Below, piece after piece: positions 15,095-24,180 of a DNA stretch of 34,631 nt. This DNA comes from CAYVQB01 sp964453985 (lineage in GTDB: Bacteria > Babelota > Babeliae > Babelales > UASB340), in contig CAYVQB010000009.1 of assembly GCA_964453985.1 (NCBI GenBank), positions 1 through 34,631 on the forward strand. The letters are read 5' to 3'. Positions within the stretch are counted from its first letter, which is position 1; every line of letters begins with the position of its first letter. The notes under the pieces are model-generated. The model was not told where the DNA came from. It saw only the letters and a list, made by a program, of their open reading frames with translations, and searched no databases. The position numbers were made by a program, and so were the translations under genes.

Positions 15095-16507
15095 TTAGAT
15101 GACAAATTGCTTGTCTAACGTCTTTTTATTAAAAAATGGCTTTAAAGCGCTAATAAAGTCATTTTTTATATGTTGAAGGCCATCAGCAGTGTCTGACTCA
15201 AAGCGAAAGCAGATAACGGCCTGTGTATTTGATGCACGCACAAGGCCCCAGCCGTACTTCATCTGTGCTCTGATTCCATCAATTGTAATAAGATCAGAGT
15301 CGTCCTTTGTTGCAAACACGCTTTTTACATGGTCTACAATCTTAATTTTATCAGATTCTTCGCATTCAATACGTATTTCAGGAGAACGATACTTATATGG
15401 GAAAACCTTTACAAGTTCATCAAGATCTTTGCCTGTTTCTTTTAGTATTTCAAATAAGCGCAAAATGGCATAAATTCCATCATCATAACCAAAGTATCTG
15501 TCATTAAAAAAGAAGTGACAGCTAAGCTCGCCTGCTAGTTTTGCATTATTTTGTAGCATTGCTTCTTTTACTAACGAATGCCCTGATGGACAAATACAAT
15601 CCTTTGCACCCCATTTTTTTAATAACTCAATTAAGCTAGAAGATGCCTTTATATCAAAAACTATTGCAGCATCTGGGAAATCTTTTAAAACTTTTTGTGC
15701 ATAAAGAGCTAAAAGTTGATCGCCTGGAACTAAATATCCAGATTTAGTCATTGGGCTCATTCTATCGCAATCTCCATCTAGTCCTATACCTAGTTGTAGA
15801 TTTTTATCACTTTTAAGTGTGTCTGTGACATCTTGCATGTTTTTATAGGTTGTTGGATCTGCTTCATGATTTGGAAAGTTGCCGTCAACTTCTTCAAATA
15901 AAAGTTTTATGTTTTTCCAGTTCATTTTTTTTATTAGATCTGGAATAACTGTGCCGCCTGCTCCATTACCACAATCTATTACAGTGGGTATATCTAGATT
16001 TTTTAAATGTTCAAAATGATTAGCGAGATATTCTATATATTCTGGGATTATATTATGACTAACAACTTGTCCTTTTTTCTCTGAACTGTTTTTATAAAAA
16101 TCTTTTTCTTCATAAATTCTTCTGATTTCTTGAATTTGTTTTCCCCATACAGATTTTTTATCAAGACAAATTTTTATGCCATTATATTCTTTTGGGTTAT
16201 GCGATGCAGTAATAATAAAGCCTGTAGTTATATCTGTATTAAACAAAGAAAAATATAACACTGGCGTTGGACATATGCCTATGTCTGTTACATTTATCCC
16301 CAGATCAGTAATTGCTTTTACAATATTATCTCTTATTGGCTCAGAGTGTGGTCTGCCATCTCTTGCGATAGTAATATCTTTTAGTTCGGGTTTTTGTCTT
16401 TTATAGTAGGTGACAATTGCTTTGGCAAGATCATATGTTTCATTTATATCTAATTCTTTGCCAATAATTCCTCTAATATCATACTCTCTAAAAATGCTTG
16501 ATTTCAT
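15095..16507 (-). CDS. manB: Phosphomannomutase/phosphoglucomutase (AlgC/ManB type)
   Basis: 470 aa. Alpha-D-phosphohexomutase interconverting hexose-6-phosphate and hexose-1-phosphate for nucleotide-sugar (LPS or polysaccharide) synthesis. Start FREYDIRGIIGKEL is typical of the PMM/PGM subgroup; phosphoserine loop IITASHNPKEYNGIK (S102); metal loop GLDGDCDRM; sugar-recognition loop GELSCHFFFNDRY; phosphate loop RASNTQAVICFRFE. The metal loop has Cys where most enzymes have Gly, but this site also varies in other family members (GDFDR in CpsG), so activity is expected. GlmM, encoded at 3152-4480, is a different subgroup of the same fold, so the window holds two phosphohexomutases with separate jobs. 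Confidence 0.9.
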   Translation of the reverse strand: MKSSIFREYDIRGIIGKELDINETYDLAKAIVTYYKRQKPELKDITIARDGRPHSEPIRDNIVKAITDLGINVTDIGICPTPVLYFSLFNTDITTGFIITASHNPKEYNGIKICLDKKSVWGKQIQEIRRIYEEKDFYKNSSEKKGQVVSHNIIPEYIEYLANHFEHLKNLDIPTVIDCGNGAGGTVIPDLIKKMNWKNIKLLFEEVDGNFPNHEADPTTYKNMQDVTDTLKSDKNLQLGIGLDGDCDRMSPMTKSGYLVPGDQLLALYAQKVLKDFPDAAIVFDIKASSSLIELLKKWGAKDCICPSGHSLVKEAMLQNNAKLAGELSCHFFFNDRYFGYDDGIYAILRLFEILKETGKDLDELVKVFPYKYRSPEIRIECEESDKIKIVDHVKSVFATKDDSDLITIDGIRAQMKYGWGLVRASNTQAVICFRFESDTADGLQHIKNDFISALKPFFNKKTLDKQFVI

Positions 16508-16600
16508 TTGGATTTTCGCCTTTCTTTACATTTCTTTTAAACTTAGCAAACTAGTAAACTCAAATTTGTTTGTATTGGGGTATTGAAAAAGGGTTTTTTT

Positions 16601-18505
16601 ATGTATAAGAAGTTTGTGATAAATTTAAGTTTCATAGTTTTTATTTCTTCTTTTTTAAGCTGTAGCTTTACACATATTTATAGTCAGCACAATAATTTAT
16701 TTCCGGATACTAATATTTTTTTCAAACGTGCAAACAACCTGTCAACTGATAAACGTTTTGAAGAAGTAAAACTATATGTAAATAGTTTGGATTTTTGTCA
16801 TTTCAACGTCAAAAAAATTAGAGGTTCAGAGCTAGCTGCACTGTTTAGTAAGATTGATGAATTGCAGCTAAAAACTGTTGATGCAAGAGATTTCTTGGAA
16901 GAGGTAAGGAGTGGTGTTTTTTATGAATTGGCAATGGAACACCTGGTTGCATTCCGAGAATCTCTTTTTTATTCACTAAAAGAGTTGATTGTTTTGATTG
17001 ATTTTTGGACAAAAGAATTAAATAAAGATTCTTTTGCAAAAAACTTAAGAGCTTTGCTAGCTGAAGATGTTGATAAAACTGAATTAAAACATAGGATTGA
17101 TAATCTGTCTTTATTTAAAGATCGTATTGCTTGTTATGTTGGTAAAGTTGGAGAAGTTTTATCTCACTTTTCAAATGTTGCAAATTCTTATGATGAGAAA
17201 AGACATGATTATAGATTATATGAAGATTTAAGTTTATGCGTAAAAGAAGGTGTTTTTTGTATCAATAGTTTTTTTACAAAAAAATTTGATCCAGATAAAA
17301 AAGAGTACAATGATTACTTAACTAATTTTTATAAATTAGATTCATCTCAAGTTTCTAAGATTATTTGCAAGAATCATCTAAATATAAAGTTTATGGATGA
17401 AAACTTTATCCATCAAATAAATGACTATAAAATTCCAAGTTTTTATCAGCAACATTGGTTAGGTTTATATGTATGGGGAGCTGTTGGGGTTGTTACTGCA
17501 GGTGCAATTTTATATAACTTAGATGATGTTACAGAGGTTGTGAAGAATCGCTGGGAAAAAACAACAGGAGCTGTTGGTGGCTATTTTTCTAGCAGTAAAG
17601 ACTGGGTCATAGAGAATTTGTGGCCAGAATATAAACACGATTATATTGATCAGAATAAAGATAAGATTAGAAACTGTAGACAAGAATTTGAACGTCGTTT
17701 TAAAGAAAAATATAAAGAGTTGACTGCTAAAGATAAAGAAATTTTTTCTGGGTTACCAAAAAGTGGTAAAGATTATAAAAGAAGTTTAGAGCAATTGTTT
17801 GATGCTTTGCAAAAGCAAGAGGAAGGTCTAGGGGATTTAGGTTTTCAACGGAAAATGGTTATTGAGAATTTTGATAAACATATTAAAGAATTTGACAGGA
17901 TAATAGAGACTACCAAGGCGAAGCATGTTGGAATTTTGCGTGAGGGTACAAACGTTGTGACATCCCTAAAAGATCCCATAGATGATATTAAAGAACTTGT
18001 CGAAAACTTAATTATACAGTTTGGAGGGCTTGGGAATTGTGGAAAGCTTTATCAATTAATTGTTTATAAAAATGTGGCAGAGGGTATGAAGCCTATTGAG
18101 GATGGATTACTATCTCTTCGTGCTCTTGGTAACTGGATTCGTGTTCTTCTTCCTGCAACAATTGCAATTGTATCGACTATTATTATTGTAAGAAAGATTA
18201 TGCATAATAGAAAACAGAAGAAATATGACAAAGTCAGCGGTATTGTGTCTGAAGTTTATAGCGTTTTAAACTGTTATAATTCTTCTAATGTTGATTATTA
18301 TCAGCCAGATTTAACCTATAAAGACCAGGGTTTAATGAACTTTTATATTGATTGCTTACAAGATTGTAAGGATCTGGTTTCTCTTGAAGATAGGAATAAG
18401 CTGTCTAGATTAGTTACTGATTTGCGTAATTCAGATCTTTCTGCTGTTCAAAAGCTAGATTTTATTAAGCTTGGGTGGGGTAAGCACTTGTTTGGGGTGG
18501 CGTAA
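16601..18505 (+). CDS. Large exported/membrane protein of unknown function
   Basis: The frame is open from a TTG at 16583, but I choose ATG 16601, which has AAGGG seven bases upstream; the product is 634 aa. It starts with a signal or anchor (FVINLSFIVFISSFLSC). Two further hydrophobic helices occur, near residues 288-305 (WLGLYVWGAVGVVTAGAIL) and 508-526 (LLPATIAIVSTIIIV). Between them lies a highly charged helical region (KDKIRNCRQEFERRFKEK onward) predicted as coiled coil. No enzyme motif is seen. The topology is therefore N-terminal soluble domain, membrane helix, coiled-coil domain, membrane helix and short tail. It is divergent from the mutase and 67 bases upstream of serS. Function unknown. 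Confidence 0.65.
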   Translation: MYKKFVINLSFIVFISSFLSCSFTHIYSQHNNLFPDTNIFFKRANNLSTDKRFEEVKLYVNSLDFCHFNVKKIRGSELAALFSKIDELQLKTVDARDFLEEVRSGVFYELAMEHLVAFRESLFYSLKELIVLIDFWTKELNKDSFAKNLRALLAEDVDKTELKHRIDNLSLFKDRIACYVGKVGEVLSHFSNVANSYDEKRHDYRLYEDLSLCVKEGVFCINSFFTKKFDPDKKEYNDYLTNFYKLDSSQVSKIICKNHLNIKFMDENFIHQINDYKIPSFYQQHWLGLYVWGAVGVVTAGAILYNLDDVTEVVKNRWEKTTGAVGGYFSSSKDWVIENLWPEYKHDYIDQNKDKIRNCRQEFERRFKEKYKELTAKDKEIFSGLPKSGKDYKRSLEQLFDALQKQEEGLGDLGFQRKMVIENFDKHIKEFDRIIETTKAKHVGILREGTNVVTSLKDPIDDIKELVENLIIQFGGLGNCGKLYQLIVYKNVAEGMKPIEDGLLSLRALGNWIRVLLPATIAIVSTIIIVRKIMHNRKQKKYDKVSGIVSEVYSVLNCYNSSNVDYYQPDLTYKDQGLMNFYIDCLQDCKDLVSLEDRNKLSRLVTDLRNSDLSAVQKLDFIKLGWGKHLFGVA

Positions 18506-18572
18506 TTGCTTTATTTTGGATATATTTGTTAGTGATGAACAGTTTTAGTACAAATTAACTCCGGAGTATCCG

Positions 18573-19811
18573 ATGATAGATTTAAATCTTTTGAGACAAG
18601 ATGAGCAAAAAGCAAGAGAGCTTATCTTAAAAAAAGAACCAAAGTTTGATATTGATAGATTAATCAGTTTAGACACGCAGGTTAGAGATTCACGTATAGA
18701 ACTCGAGTCTTTACGAAAACAAAAGAATGAATTTGCATCAGCGGGTGCTGGAGGAATAACTCCAGAGATTCGTGAGAAATCTATAGAAATTGGCAAAAAA
18801 ATAAAATCTACAGATAAAGAGCTAGAAAAGATTCAAAAAGAATTTAAAGAGCTGCTTTTATCTTGTCCAAATATTCCAAATCCAGAGATTCCTGAGGGCA
18901 ATAAGGAATCAAATAAAGTTGTAAGTACTGTTGGTTGCAAGCCTGAGTTTGATTTTACTCCACAAAATCATGTTGAACTTAACGAAAAAGTTGGCTGGTT
19001 TGATCTTCAAGTGGCTGCAAAGATGTCTGGTTCTCACTTTGTTTTTTATAAACAAATGGGTGCAAAGGTTATATATGCTCTTACTCGTTTAATGTTAAAA
19101 AATAATGTTAAATATGGCTTTAGTCCCGTTATTCCACCTTATCTAATAAAAGAAGAGGGACTAGTTAATTCTGGTAACTTGCCTAAGTTTGAAGGCGATT
19201 TTTATAAGGTACAGGATGGCTTATGCCTGATTCCTACAGCAGAAGTAAGTTTAACTAATTTGCATGCAGATAGTATTTTGTCTGTTAAAGAATTGCCATT
19301 AAAGTATACATCTTGGACTAGTTGTTTTAGACGAGAAGCTGGTGGTTATGGTGCAACTGATAGAGGCTTAATTCGTATACATCAGTTTGAAAAAGTAGAA
19401 AATTATGTTCTTTGTGAGCCTGAAGAGTCTTATGGCCAGTTAGATACGATGGTAAAATGTTCTCAGGAAATTTTAGATCAACTTGGGTTGCATTATAGAA
19501 TAAGTTTATTGGCAGCACAAGATTGCTCATTTGCCTCTGCAAAGACTTTTGATATTGAAGTTTGGCTTCCTGGTCAAGGCCAATATTATGAAGTTTCTTC
19601 TTGTAGTAATTGTACTGATTTTCAGTCGAGAAGAGCTCAGATTAGATACAGAAAAGAGAAAGATTCAAAGCCAACTTTGGTTCATACTTTGAATGCTTCT
19701 TCTTTAGCCTTACCTCGCCTAATGGTTGCATTGATGGAAACTTACCAACAAGAAGATGGCAGTATTAAGTTGCCTAAGGCTTTGCAGGATATTTTAGACG
19801 GTCTGTGGTAG
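18573..19811 (+). CDS. serS: Seryl-tRNA synthetase
   Basis: 412 aa, normal length. The N-terminal ~110 residues form the tRNA-binding antiparallel coiled coil (DTQVRDSRIELESLRKQKNE ... STDKELEKIQKEFKELL). The class II core follows: HFVFYKQMGAKVIYALTRLM, PTAEVSLTNLH, motif 2 WTSCFRREAGGYG with RGLIRIHQFEKVE, and the YYEVSSCSNCTDFQSRRAQIRYR block. Motif 3 reads LNASSLALPRLMVALMETYQ, keeping the Arg but with Ala/Ser/Pro in place of the usual glycines of 'NGSGLAVGR'. CCGGAG is the ribosome site. It charges tRNA-Ser in the cytoplasm. No T-box or terminator is visible upstream. The following gene starts 55 bases later, after a GC-rich hairpin. Confidence 0.95.
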   Translation: MIDLNLLRQDEQKARELILKKEPKFDIDRLISLDTQVRDSRIELESLRKQKNEFASAGAGGITPEIREKSIEIGKKIKSTDKELEKIQKEFKELLLSCPNIPNPEIPEGNKESNKVVSTVGCKPEFDFTPQNHVELNEKVGWFDLQVAAKMSGSHFVFYKQMGAKVIYALTRLMLKNNVKYGFSPVIPPYLIKEEGLVNSGNLPKFEGDFYKVQDGLCLIPTAEVSLTNLHADSILSVKELPLKYTSWTSCFRREAGGYGATDRGLIRIHQFEKVENYVLCEPEESYGQLDTMVKCSQEILDQLGLHYRISLLAAQDCSFASAKTFDIEVWLPGQGQYYEVSSCSNCTDFQSRRAQIRYRKEKDSKPTLVHTLNASSLALPRLMVALMETYQQEDGSIKLPKALQDILDGLW

Positions 19812-19826
19812 ATTTTAGGTCCACTG

Positions 19827-19844
19827 CAGCCTTGGCGAAGGCTG
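19827..19844. other. GC-rich hairpin between serS and the DUF58 gene
   Basis: CAGCCTT (19827-19833), loop GGCG, AAGGCTG (19838-19844), with partial outer pairing (CACTGCAG ... CTGTAGG). It is more GC-rich than its surroundings and lacks a T-run on the plus strand. It may be a dispersed palindromic element or a processing site; only one copy is seen in the window. Confidence 0.45.
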
Positions 19845-19866
19845 GAAGCTGTAGGGGAGATTATCC

Positions 19867-20757
19867 ATGAATAGAACAATTGCCAATGATATTCAAAATA
19901 AAGTAAAAAAGATAAAAATCTTTACTAAGCGTTTGATGAAAAGTTCTTTGGCTGGAGATTACCTTTCGGCCTTTAAAGGCTCAGGTCTAGAGTTTGAACA
20001 ATTACGAGAATATCAAATCGGTGATGATATACGTTTTATAGATTGGAACAGTTGCGCAAAAACTGACAAAATTATGGTTAAGCAGCTGATCGAAGAGCGG
20101 GACAGAATGGTGATACTCTTAATAGATGTCTCCAAGTCTTCCTTGTTTTCTTCTAAAAAAGAGCTTAAAAAAGAGATGATTGCTCAGGTTTCAGCAACTT
20201 TGGCCTTTATTGCTAATAATAATAAGGACAGGGTTGGGGCTCTCTTTTTTTCTGATAAGATAGAAAAATGGATTCCACCAGGAAGAAGCAATGTGCATAT
20301 TGCAACTATTATTGAATCGATTTTTTCAATAGAGCCATCAGGTAGTGGAACCAATATCACAGAAGCATTACGATTTTTGGTTGGGTTAAAAAAACGCAAT
20401 GCCGTTGTCTTTATGTTGTCTGATTGGATTAATGATAATATGGACAATTATTCTAATATCTTAAAAGTGGCTAGTTGTGAATATGATTTTGTTGGGATAA
20501 GATTTCTTGATGATTGCGAGAAAAAGTTACCCAATGTGGGATATTTATATACAAAAGATCTAGAAACTGGCGCTATTCTTTCTATTGATACGCGAGGCAG
20601 CCAAAGCGATTTAAATGTGGAATTGAAGGCTCGTTTAATAGAACAAAAAAAAATATTTGCAAAGTATAGGATAGATCTTTTAGATTTGAATGTTGGTCGA
20701 TCTTTTGTAAACCCTATGATTAATTTTTTTAGACAGCGTATCAGAAGGCAGATTTAG
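19867..20757 (+). CDS. DUF58 / VWA-like domain protein (MoxR-associated type)
   Basis: 296 aa. Residues 25-62 carry the DUF58 hallmark (SLAGDYLSAFKGSGLEFEQLREYQIGDDIRFIDW, quoted here only as a region; key residues G-x-E-F-x-x-x-R-x-Y-x-x-G-D-D-x-R-x-I-D-W). A VWA-type domain follows, with a MIDAS-like D87-V-S89-K-S91, and SGSGTNITEALRF as the second metal loop. Proteins of this type usually sit beside a MoxR AAA ATPase and Bat-like membrane proteins and are thought to act in assembly or maturation of envelope complexes. No MoxR gene is in the window. The next gene follows after 5 bases, a translationally coupled arrangement. Confidence 0.88.
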   Translation: MNRTIANDIQNKVKKIKIFTKRLMKSSLAGDYLSAFKGSGLEFEQLREYQIGDDIRFIDWNSCAKTDKIMVKQLIEERDRMVILLIDVSKSSLFSSKKELKKEMIAQVSATLAFIANNNKDRVGALFFSDKIEKWIPPGRSNVHIATIIESIFSIEPSGSGTNITEALRFLVGLKKRNAVVFMLSDWINDNMDNYSNILKVASCEYDFVGIRFLDDCEKKLPNVGYLYTKDLETGAILSIDTRGSQSDLNVELKARLIEQKKIFAKYRIDLLDLNVGRSFVNPMINFFRQRIRRQI

Positions 20758-20762
20758 TAGTT

Positions 20763-21281
20763 ATGAAAGAAGAAGCTATAGGTTTTTACGAGATTTATGG
20801 TTATTATTACCAACCCATTTGGCAAAACCCATACTTTAACTTTATAATGGTTTCTTTAGCCCTTTTGTTATTTATTGTGGGTATTTATTTTGTTGTTAAA
20901 TATTGGCTGAAAAGAAAAAGAAAAGAGATTTTGCCATGGGAATGGGCATGCCAGGAAATGCAGTTACTAAAACCTAAAGACTGTAGCTCCAGAAGCGATT
21001 ATAAGAAATTTTATTTTGATCTTACTCTTATAATAAAAAAATACTTAAGAAAAAGATTTGATTGGCAGACTGAAGATAAAACGGATGAAGAGCTAGTAGG
21101 CTATTTAAAATTGAAAAGCTTTGATAAACAGTTACTATCACAGCTTACTTGCTTGTTACAAGGTGCTTTGATGGTTAAGTTTGCGGGTCAAGATGTTTTG
21201 CGATTGCAAGCAGAAAAAGATCTAACGACTGCATTTTTTGTTGTTAAAAATACAGTTCCTGTAGAAAATAAATCGAATTAA
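20763..21281 (+). CDS. Membrane protein partner of DUF58 gene, DUF4381-like
   Basis: 172 aa with a short N-terminal segment (EIYGYYYQPIWQNP), one membrane helix at about 27-47 (FIMVSLALLLFIVGIYFVV), a basic stop-transfer KRKRKE, and a helical cytoplasmic domain. That domain has features of DUF4381-like proteins of the MoxR/Bat gene groups: FDLTLIIKKYLRKRFDWQTEDKTDEELVGYLK and a later LMVKFAGQDV (the usual '..R....TteEl...l' and 'D.vKFA' patterns). It starts 5 bases after the DUF58 stop, so the two are coexpressed and probably interact at the inner membrane. The family call is by pattern and position and is moderate. Confidence 0.65.
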   Translation: MKEEAIGFYEIYGYYYQPIWQNPYFNFIMVSLALLLFIVGIYFVVKYWLKRKRKEILPWEWACQEMQLLKPKDCSSRSDYKKFYFDLTLIIKKYLRKRFDWQTEDKTDEELVGYLKLKSFDKQLLSQLTCLLQGALMVKFAGQDVLRLQAEKDLTTAFFVVKNTVPVENKSN

Positions 21282-21302
21282 TTTTGGGCTGGGGCATATA
21301 AA

Positions 21303-22478
21303 GTGATAAGTGATTTAAGCAAAAATAATTATGAAAATTGGTCTTTTTGTCCAGAATCTCTTTATATTCATTGGCCTTTCTGTGCTAATAGATGCCACTA
21401 TTGTGATTTTATAGCCCTAGAAAAACATAATGACTTTATAAAACAATATCATGATGCTTTATGTTGGCAGATAAAACATTTTGCAAAAAAAACATTGGGT
21501 TCTCCAATTAAGACTATTTTTATGGGCGGAGGCACTCCTAGCCTATATCCATTGGACTTATTAAAAGAGCTAATTGATATATTAAATAATAGTTTTGATT
21601 TAAATGGTTTGCAAGAATTTACAATAGAGAGTAACCCTGCAGATCTTACAAAAGAACATTTAAAAGTTTATAAAAGTTTAGGGATTAACCGGTTATCTGT
21701 TGGTGTTCAGGTGTTGGATGATGATGTTTTGTCTAAACTTAATAGAAAACAAAAAAAAGAAGATGTTTATAGGTTGATGGAAATTGTTCCTGAATATTTT
21801 GATAATGTTTCAGTGGATTTGATTTTAGGGTTGCCGGGGGTAGCTGAAAGCGTTTGGAATGATACTATAAACAGAGTTGTTTCTTGGCCTATAAAGCATG
21901 TTTCTATTTATTTGTTGACTGTGTATCAGAACACAAAATTATATTATTATGTGAAAGATAAAAAAATAAAATTGCTTGATGATGATAAAATGGTTGACTT
22001 ATATCAGCAAACTGTAGATCTTTTAAAGACTCAGGGTTTTGCCCAATATGAGATATCAAATTTTGCAAAACAAAATTTTGAGTCTATTCATAACGTTATT
22101 TATTGGGATCGTAAGCCTTATAAGGGGTTTGGTATCGGTGCTTCGTCTTTTGATGGAGAACATAGATTTTATAATGAAAAAAGTTTAGATAGATATTTGA
22201 AAAATTGTAATAAAAATTTATGCTGTGTTGAGTTTGTTCAGGAAAGGTTGGATGAACAGCAGGTTTTTATTGAAAAATTAATGTTGGGCCTCAGACAAAA
22301 AAGAGGTTTGGATTTGCACGATATGTTATACTTTTTAAGTGGAGATCGCAAGCGTAAGTTTTTAGAAGGTGCTGATAAATTGATAGCCCAATCATTACTA
22401 GAAAAGAGCGGGGGAAGGTTATACCTAACTCTAAAGGGTATGATGCTAGAGAATGAAGTAATTTTAGGTTTGTTCTGA
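21303..22478 (+). CDS. hemW: HemW-like radical SAM protein (heme chaperone family)
   Basis: 391 aa with GTG start (GGGG 8 bases upstream). The radical-SAM cluster motif is C27-x3-C31-x2-C34 followed by D-F (HWPFCANRCHYCDF). Lack of a fourth Cys in CxxxCxxCxC separates it from true coproporphyrinogen dehydrogenase HemN and points to HemW. Other marks: FMGGGTPSLY (SAM-binding GGGTP), TIESNPADLT, GINRLSVGVQ, VDLILGLPG, and QYEISNFAK with a C-terminal winged-helix-like HemN_C region (YWDRKPYKGFGIGASSF). HemW binds heme and is proposed to insert it into respiratory enzymes. It follows the DUF58 pair after 21 bases and is likely in the same transcript. The exact substrate in this organism is inferred only. 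Confidence 0.88.
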   Translation: MISDLSKNNYENWSFCPESLYIHWPFCANRCHYCDFIALEKHNDFIKQYHDALCWQIKHFAKKTLGSPIKTIFMGGGTPSLYPLDLLKELIDILNNSFDLNGLQEFTIESNPADLTKEHLKVYKSLGINRLSVGVQVLDDDVLSKLNRKQKKEDVYRLMEIVPEYFDNVSVDLILGLPGVAESVWNDTINRVVSWPIKHVSIYLLTVYQNTKLYYYVKDKKIKLLDDDKMVDLYQQTVDLLKTQGFAQYEISNFAKQNFESIHNVIYWDRKPYKGFGIGASSFDGEHRFYNEKSLDRYLKNCNKNLCCVEFVQERLDEQQVFIEKLMLGLRQKRGLDLHDMLYFLSGDRKRKFLEGADKLIAQSLLEKSGGRLYLTLKGMMLENEVILGLF

Positions 22479-22514
22479 TTTATTTTTTAAACATTAAAAA
22501 TTATAAGAGGTGTT

Positions 22515-22976
22515 ATGGCAAAGCATGTAGGAGTTAAGTTGCCGGATGATTTATTTGCTCTTTTAAAAAGAAAAAAAACAGTAGCTGTGTTGGCTACATT
22601 TTCAGAGAAGGGCATTCCAAATACAACTCCACTACAATGTATATATCCAAAAGGACAAGAAAGCTTATTGTTGACCATTCACAAAGAGCATACAGGTTAT
22701 CACAATATGGTATGGCAGAAAAAAGTGATGATTTGTTTCTTGGGTGAAGGTAACGTAGCATACAGTATTTTTGGTAGAGCTGGCGTTGTAAGAGCACCAT
22801 CTTCTGTTCATCCATTGATGAATGTTGTTAGAATAGATATCATTGATATAAAATGTGATAGATCTATTTTAGCAAGAGTTGATCAAGGTGTTTTATGGAG
22901 TTATACATCTCCTGAAGCAGAAGAATTAATTGATAGTCTTTTCAAAGAACTTGCGGACTTATCAAGAACTTTGTAA
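22515..22976 (+). CDS. Pyridoxamine-5'-phosphate-oxidase-like FMN-binding split-barrel protein
   Basis: 153 aa. The N-terminal pattern LPDDLFALLKRKKTVAVLATFSEKGIPNTTPL is the first strands of the PNPOx-like split barrel (helix, then 'vaVLATvd..G.P...p'), followed by HKEHTGYHNM and VMICFLG, and IFGRAGVVRAP as a later strand. The family binds FMN, F420 or heme; this short single-domain form is not PdxH, since the PLP-specific C-terminal region is missing. AGAGGTG precedes the ATG. It lies between hemW and the MPSAPPP family, with 36 bases after hemW and 32 before the next gene. Likely cytoplasmic oxidoreductase or flavin-binding protein of unknown substrate. Confidence 0.75.
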   Translation: MAKHVGVKLPDDLFALLKRKKTVAVLATFSEKGIPNTTPLQCIYPKGQESLLLTIHKEHTGYHNMVWQKKVMICFLGEGNVAYSIFGRAGVVRAPSSVHPLMNVVRIDIIDIKCDRSILARVDQGVLWSYTSPEAEELIDSLFKELADLSRTL

Positions 22977-23008
22977 TTTTTGCCTAAAACTCTATTTAAG
23001 GTTTTTAA

Positions 23009-24145
23009 ATGAGAACAATATATTTTTTTAGATTGTTTTTTTTAAGCTCTTTCATATTAGGTTTAAATGGCATGCCTTCGGCACCGCCTCCGTCTGGTGG
23101 CGGTACGCCTACGGTTTCGCCTTCTTCCCCTCCACCACCTCCTCCTGTGCCTGTGCTTCCTAGTCCTGTGACAGAGTCTAGTTCTACAACGACTACAACA
23201 GCATCTCCATCTACCCCGTCAGGCCCTGAGACCGTTAAGTTGCCAGCTGGACAAGTTGGAATTAATGGTAACTGGGTAAAAAAAAGAGAGTGGTTAAAAG
23301 AAACATTAAATGTTAATGATCAAATTCAAGATATGGTTGTTGATATACAAAAGAGCCGAAAAATTTATGATGATAAATATTCTGCAATAGAACAAGAGTT
23401 AGATGCTTTTTACAAGCAAGAGGGTTTATTGCAGGGTGAGACGCAAGCCCTTTTTAGTTCCTTACACCGGTTTGTAGATAAAAAAAGAAAAAAAGAAAAA
23501 AAGAGATTAAAAAAAGAAGAAGAAGATGGAATTACTGGAGAGTATGAGATCAAGCTTGATATTATGGACAATGAGATTAAGGCCCAGGAGCGTGATTTGG
23601 AACAGTTTAAGCTTGATATGAAATCTATTCAAGACTTAGATAAATCTATTAATGCTCGCTTGGCAAAACTTGAGGAACAAATAAAGATTGCAGTTACTGA
23701 TGCATCCAAAGCCGCTAAACAAAGTGAAGAGATTTGGTTAGTGATTGATGATAAAAAAGCTAGAGCTATATACTATGAATTAAAGGGTAATATTTTACCT
23801 AAAGTAACTAGCATTCAGACCTATATTAAGGGGCCTCTCCTAAGTAATTTTGATACAGTTTTGCAAACTTCAAGATCTAAAATTGCACAAGTTAAAAGTG
23901 GTATTCATGCCTTAGAAGATAAAGGCTTTATTGTTAAAGATCGTGTTGATCGGCTAAAAGAGATTAAGTTACAAAAATTAGATCGTTTAAAGGCTGAGCA
24001 TCAGGCTTCTTTAGATAAAGAAGCAAAGCAAGAAATAAAGAAAGAAGAAAAGAAAGATCTTAGCTGGACTGATAAAGTTTATAATTTTGTAGTTGATCTG
24101 GTTGCAAAGATTACCGTTTTCTTTAATGGTTTACTTGGAGACTAA
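23009..24145 (+). CDS. Exported proline-rich coiled-coil protein, MPSAPPP family member 1 (378 aa)
   Basis: Signal peptide over residues 1-21, then MPSAPPPSGGG at 22-32, then a Pro/Ser/Thr-rich linker to about residue 75 that includes a six-proline run and a Thr run. The rest is charged and helical: a coiled coil over about 95-250 (with a Lys-rich stretch KKRKKEKKRLKKEEED near 155), and a second helical block to 350. It ends in an amphipathic aromatic helix (VYNFVVDLVAKITVFFNG). No enzyme motif. It is the first of three tandem paralogues; the common MPSAPPP tag at the mature N-terminus uses different synonymous codons in each copy, so it is kept at protein level. Likely surface or secreted. 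The poly-proline part could bind SH3, WW, EVH1 or profilin-type domains (inference). Confidence 0.75.
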   Translation: MRTIYFFRLFFLSSFILGLNGMPSAPPPSGGGTPTVSPSSPPPPPPVPVLPSPVTESSSTTTTTASPSTPSGPETVKLPAGQVGINGNWVKKREWLKETLNVNDQIQDMVVDIQKSRKIYDDKYSAIEQELDAFYKQEGLLQGETQALFSSLHRFVDKKRKKEKKRLKKEEEDGITGEYEIKLDIMDNEIKAQERDLEQFKLDMKSIQDLDKSINARLAKLEEQIKIAVTDASKAAKQSEEIWLVIDDKKARAIYYELKGNILPKVTSIQTYIKGPLLSNFDTVLQTSRSKIAQVKSGIHALEDKGFIVKDRVDRLKEIKLQKLDRLKAEHQASLDKEAKQEIKKEEKKDLSWTDKVYNFVVDLVAKITVFFNGLLGD

Positions 24146-24180
24146 TTAAGAGAGTAACCGGTGATTAAAGAGAGAGTTGT

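Noticed and set aside
16583..16600. TTG start adding six residues to the 634-aa exported protein
   Set aside because: ATG 16601 has AAGGG at good spacing and puts the signal helix at the N-terminus.
19733..19810. Damaged motif 3 in SerRS as a sign of a pseudogene
   Set aside because: The Arg and surrounding helix are intact, the frame is full length, and the LALPR variant is compatible with active SerRS enzymes.
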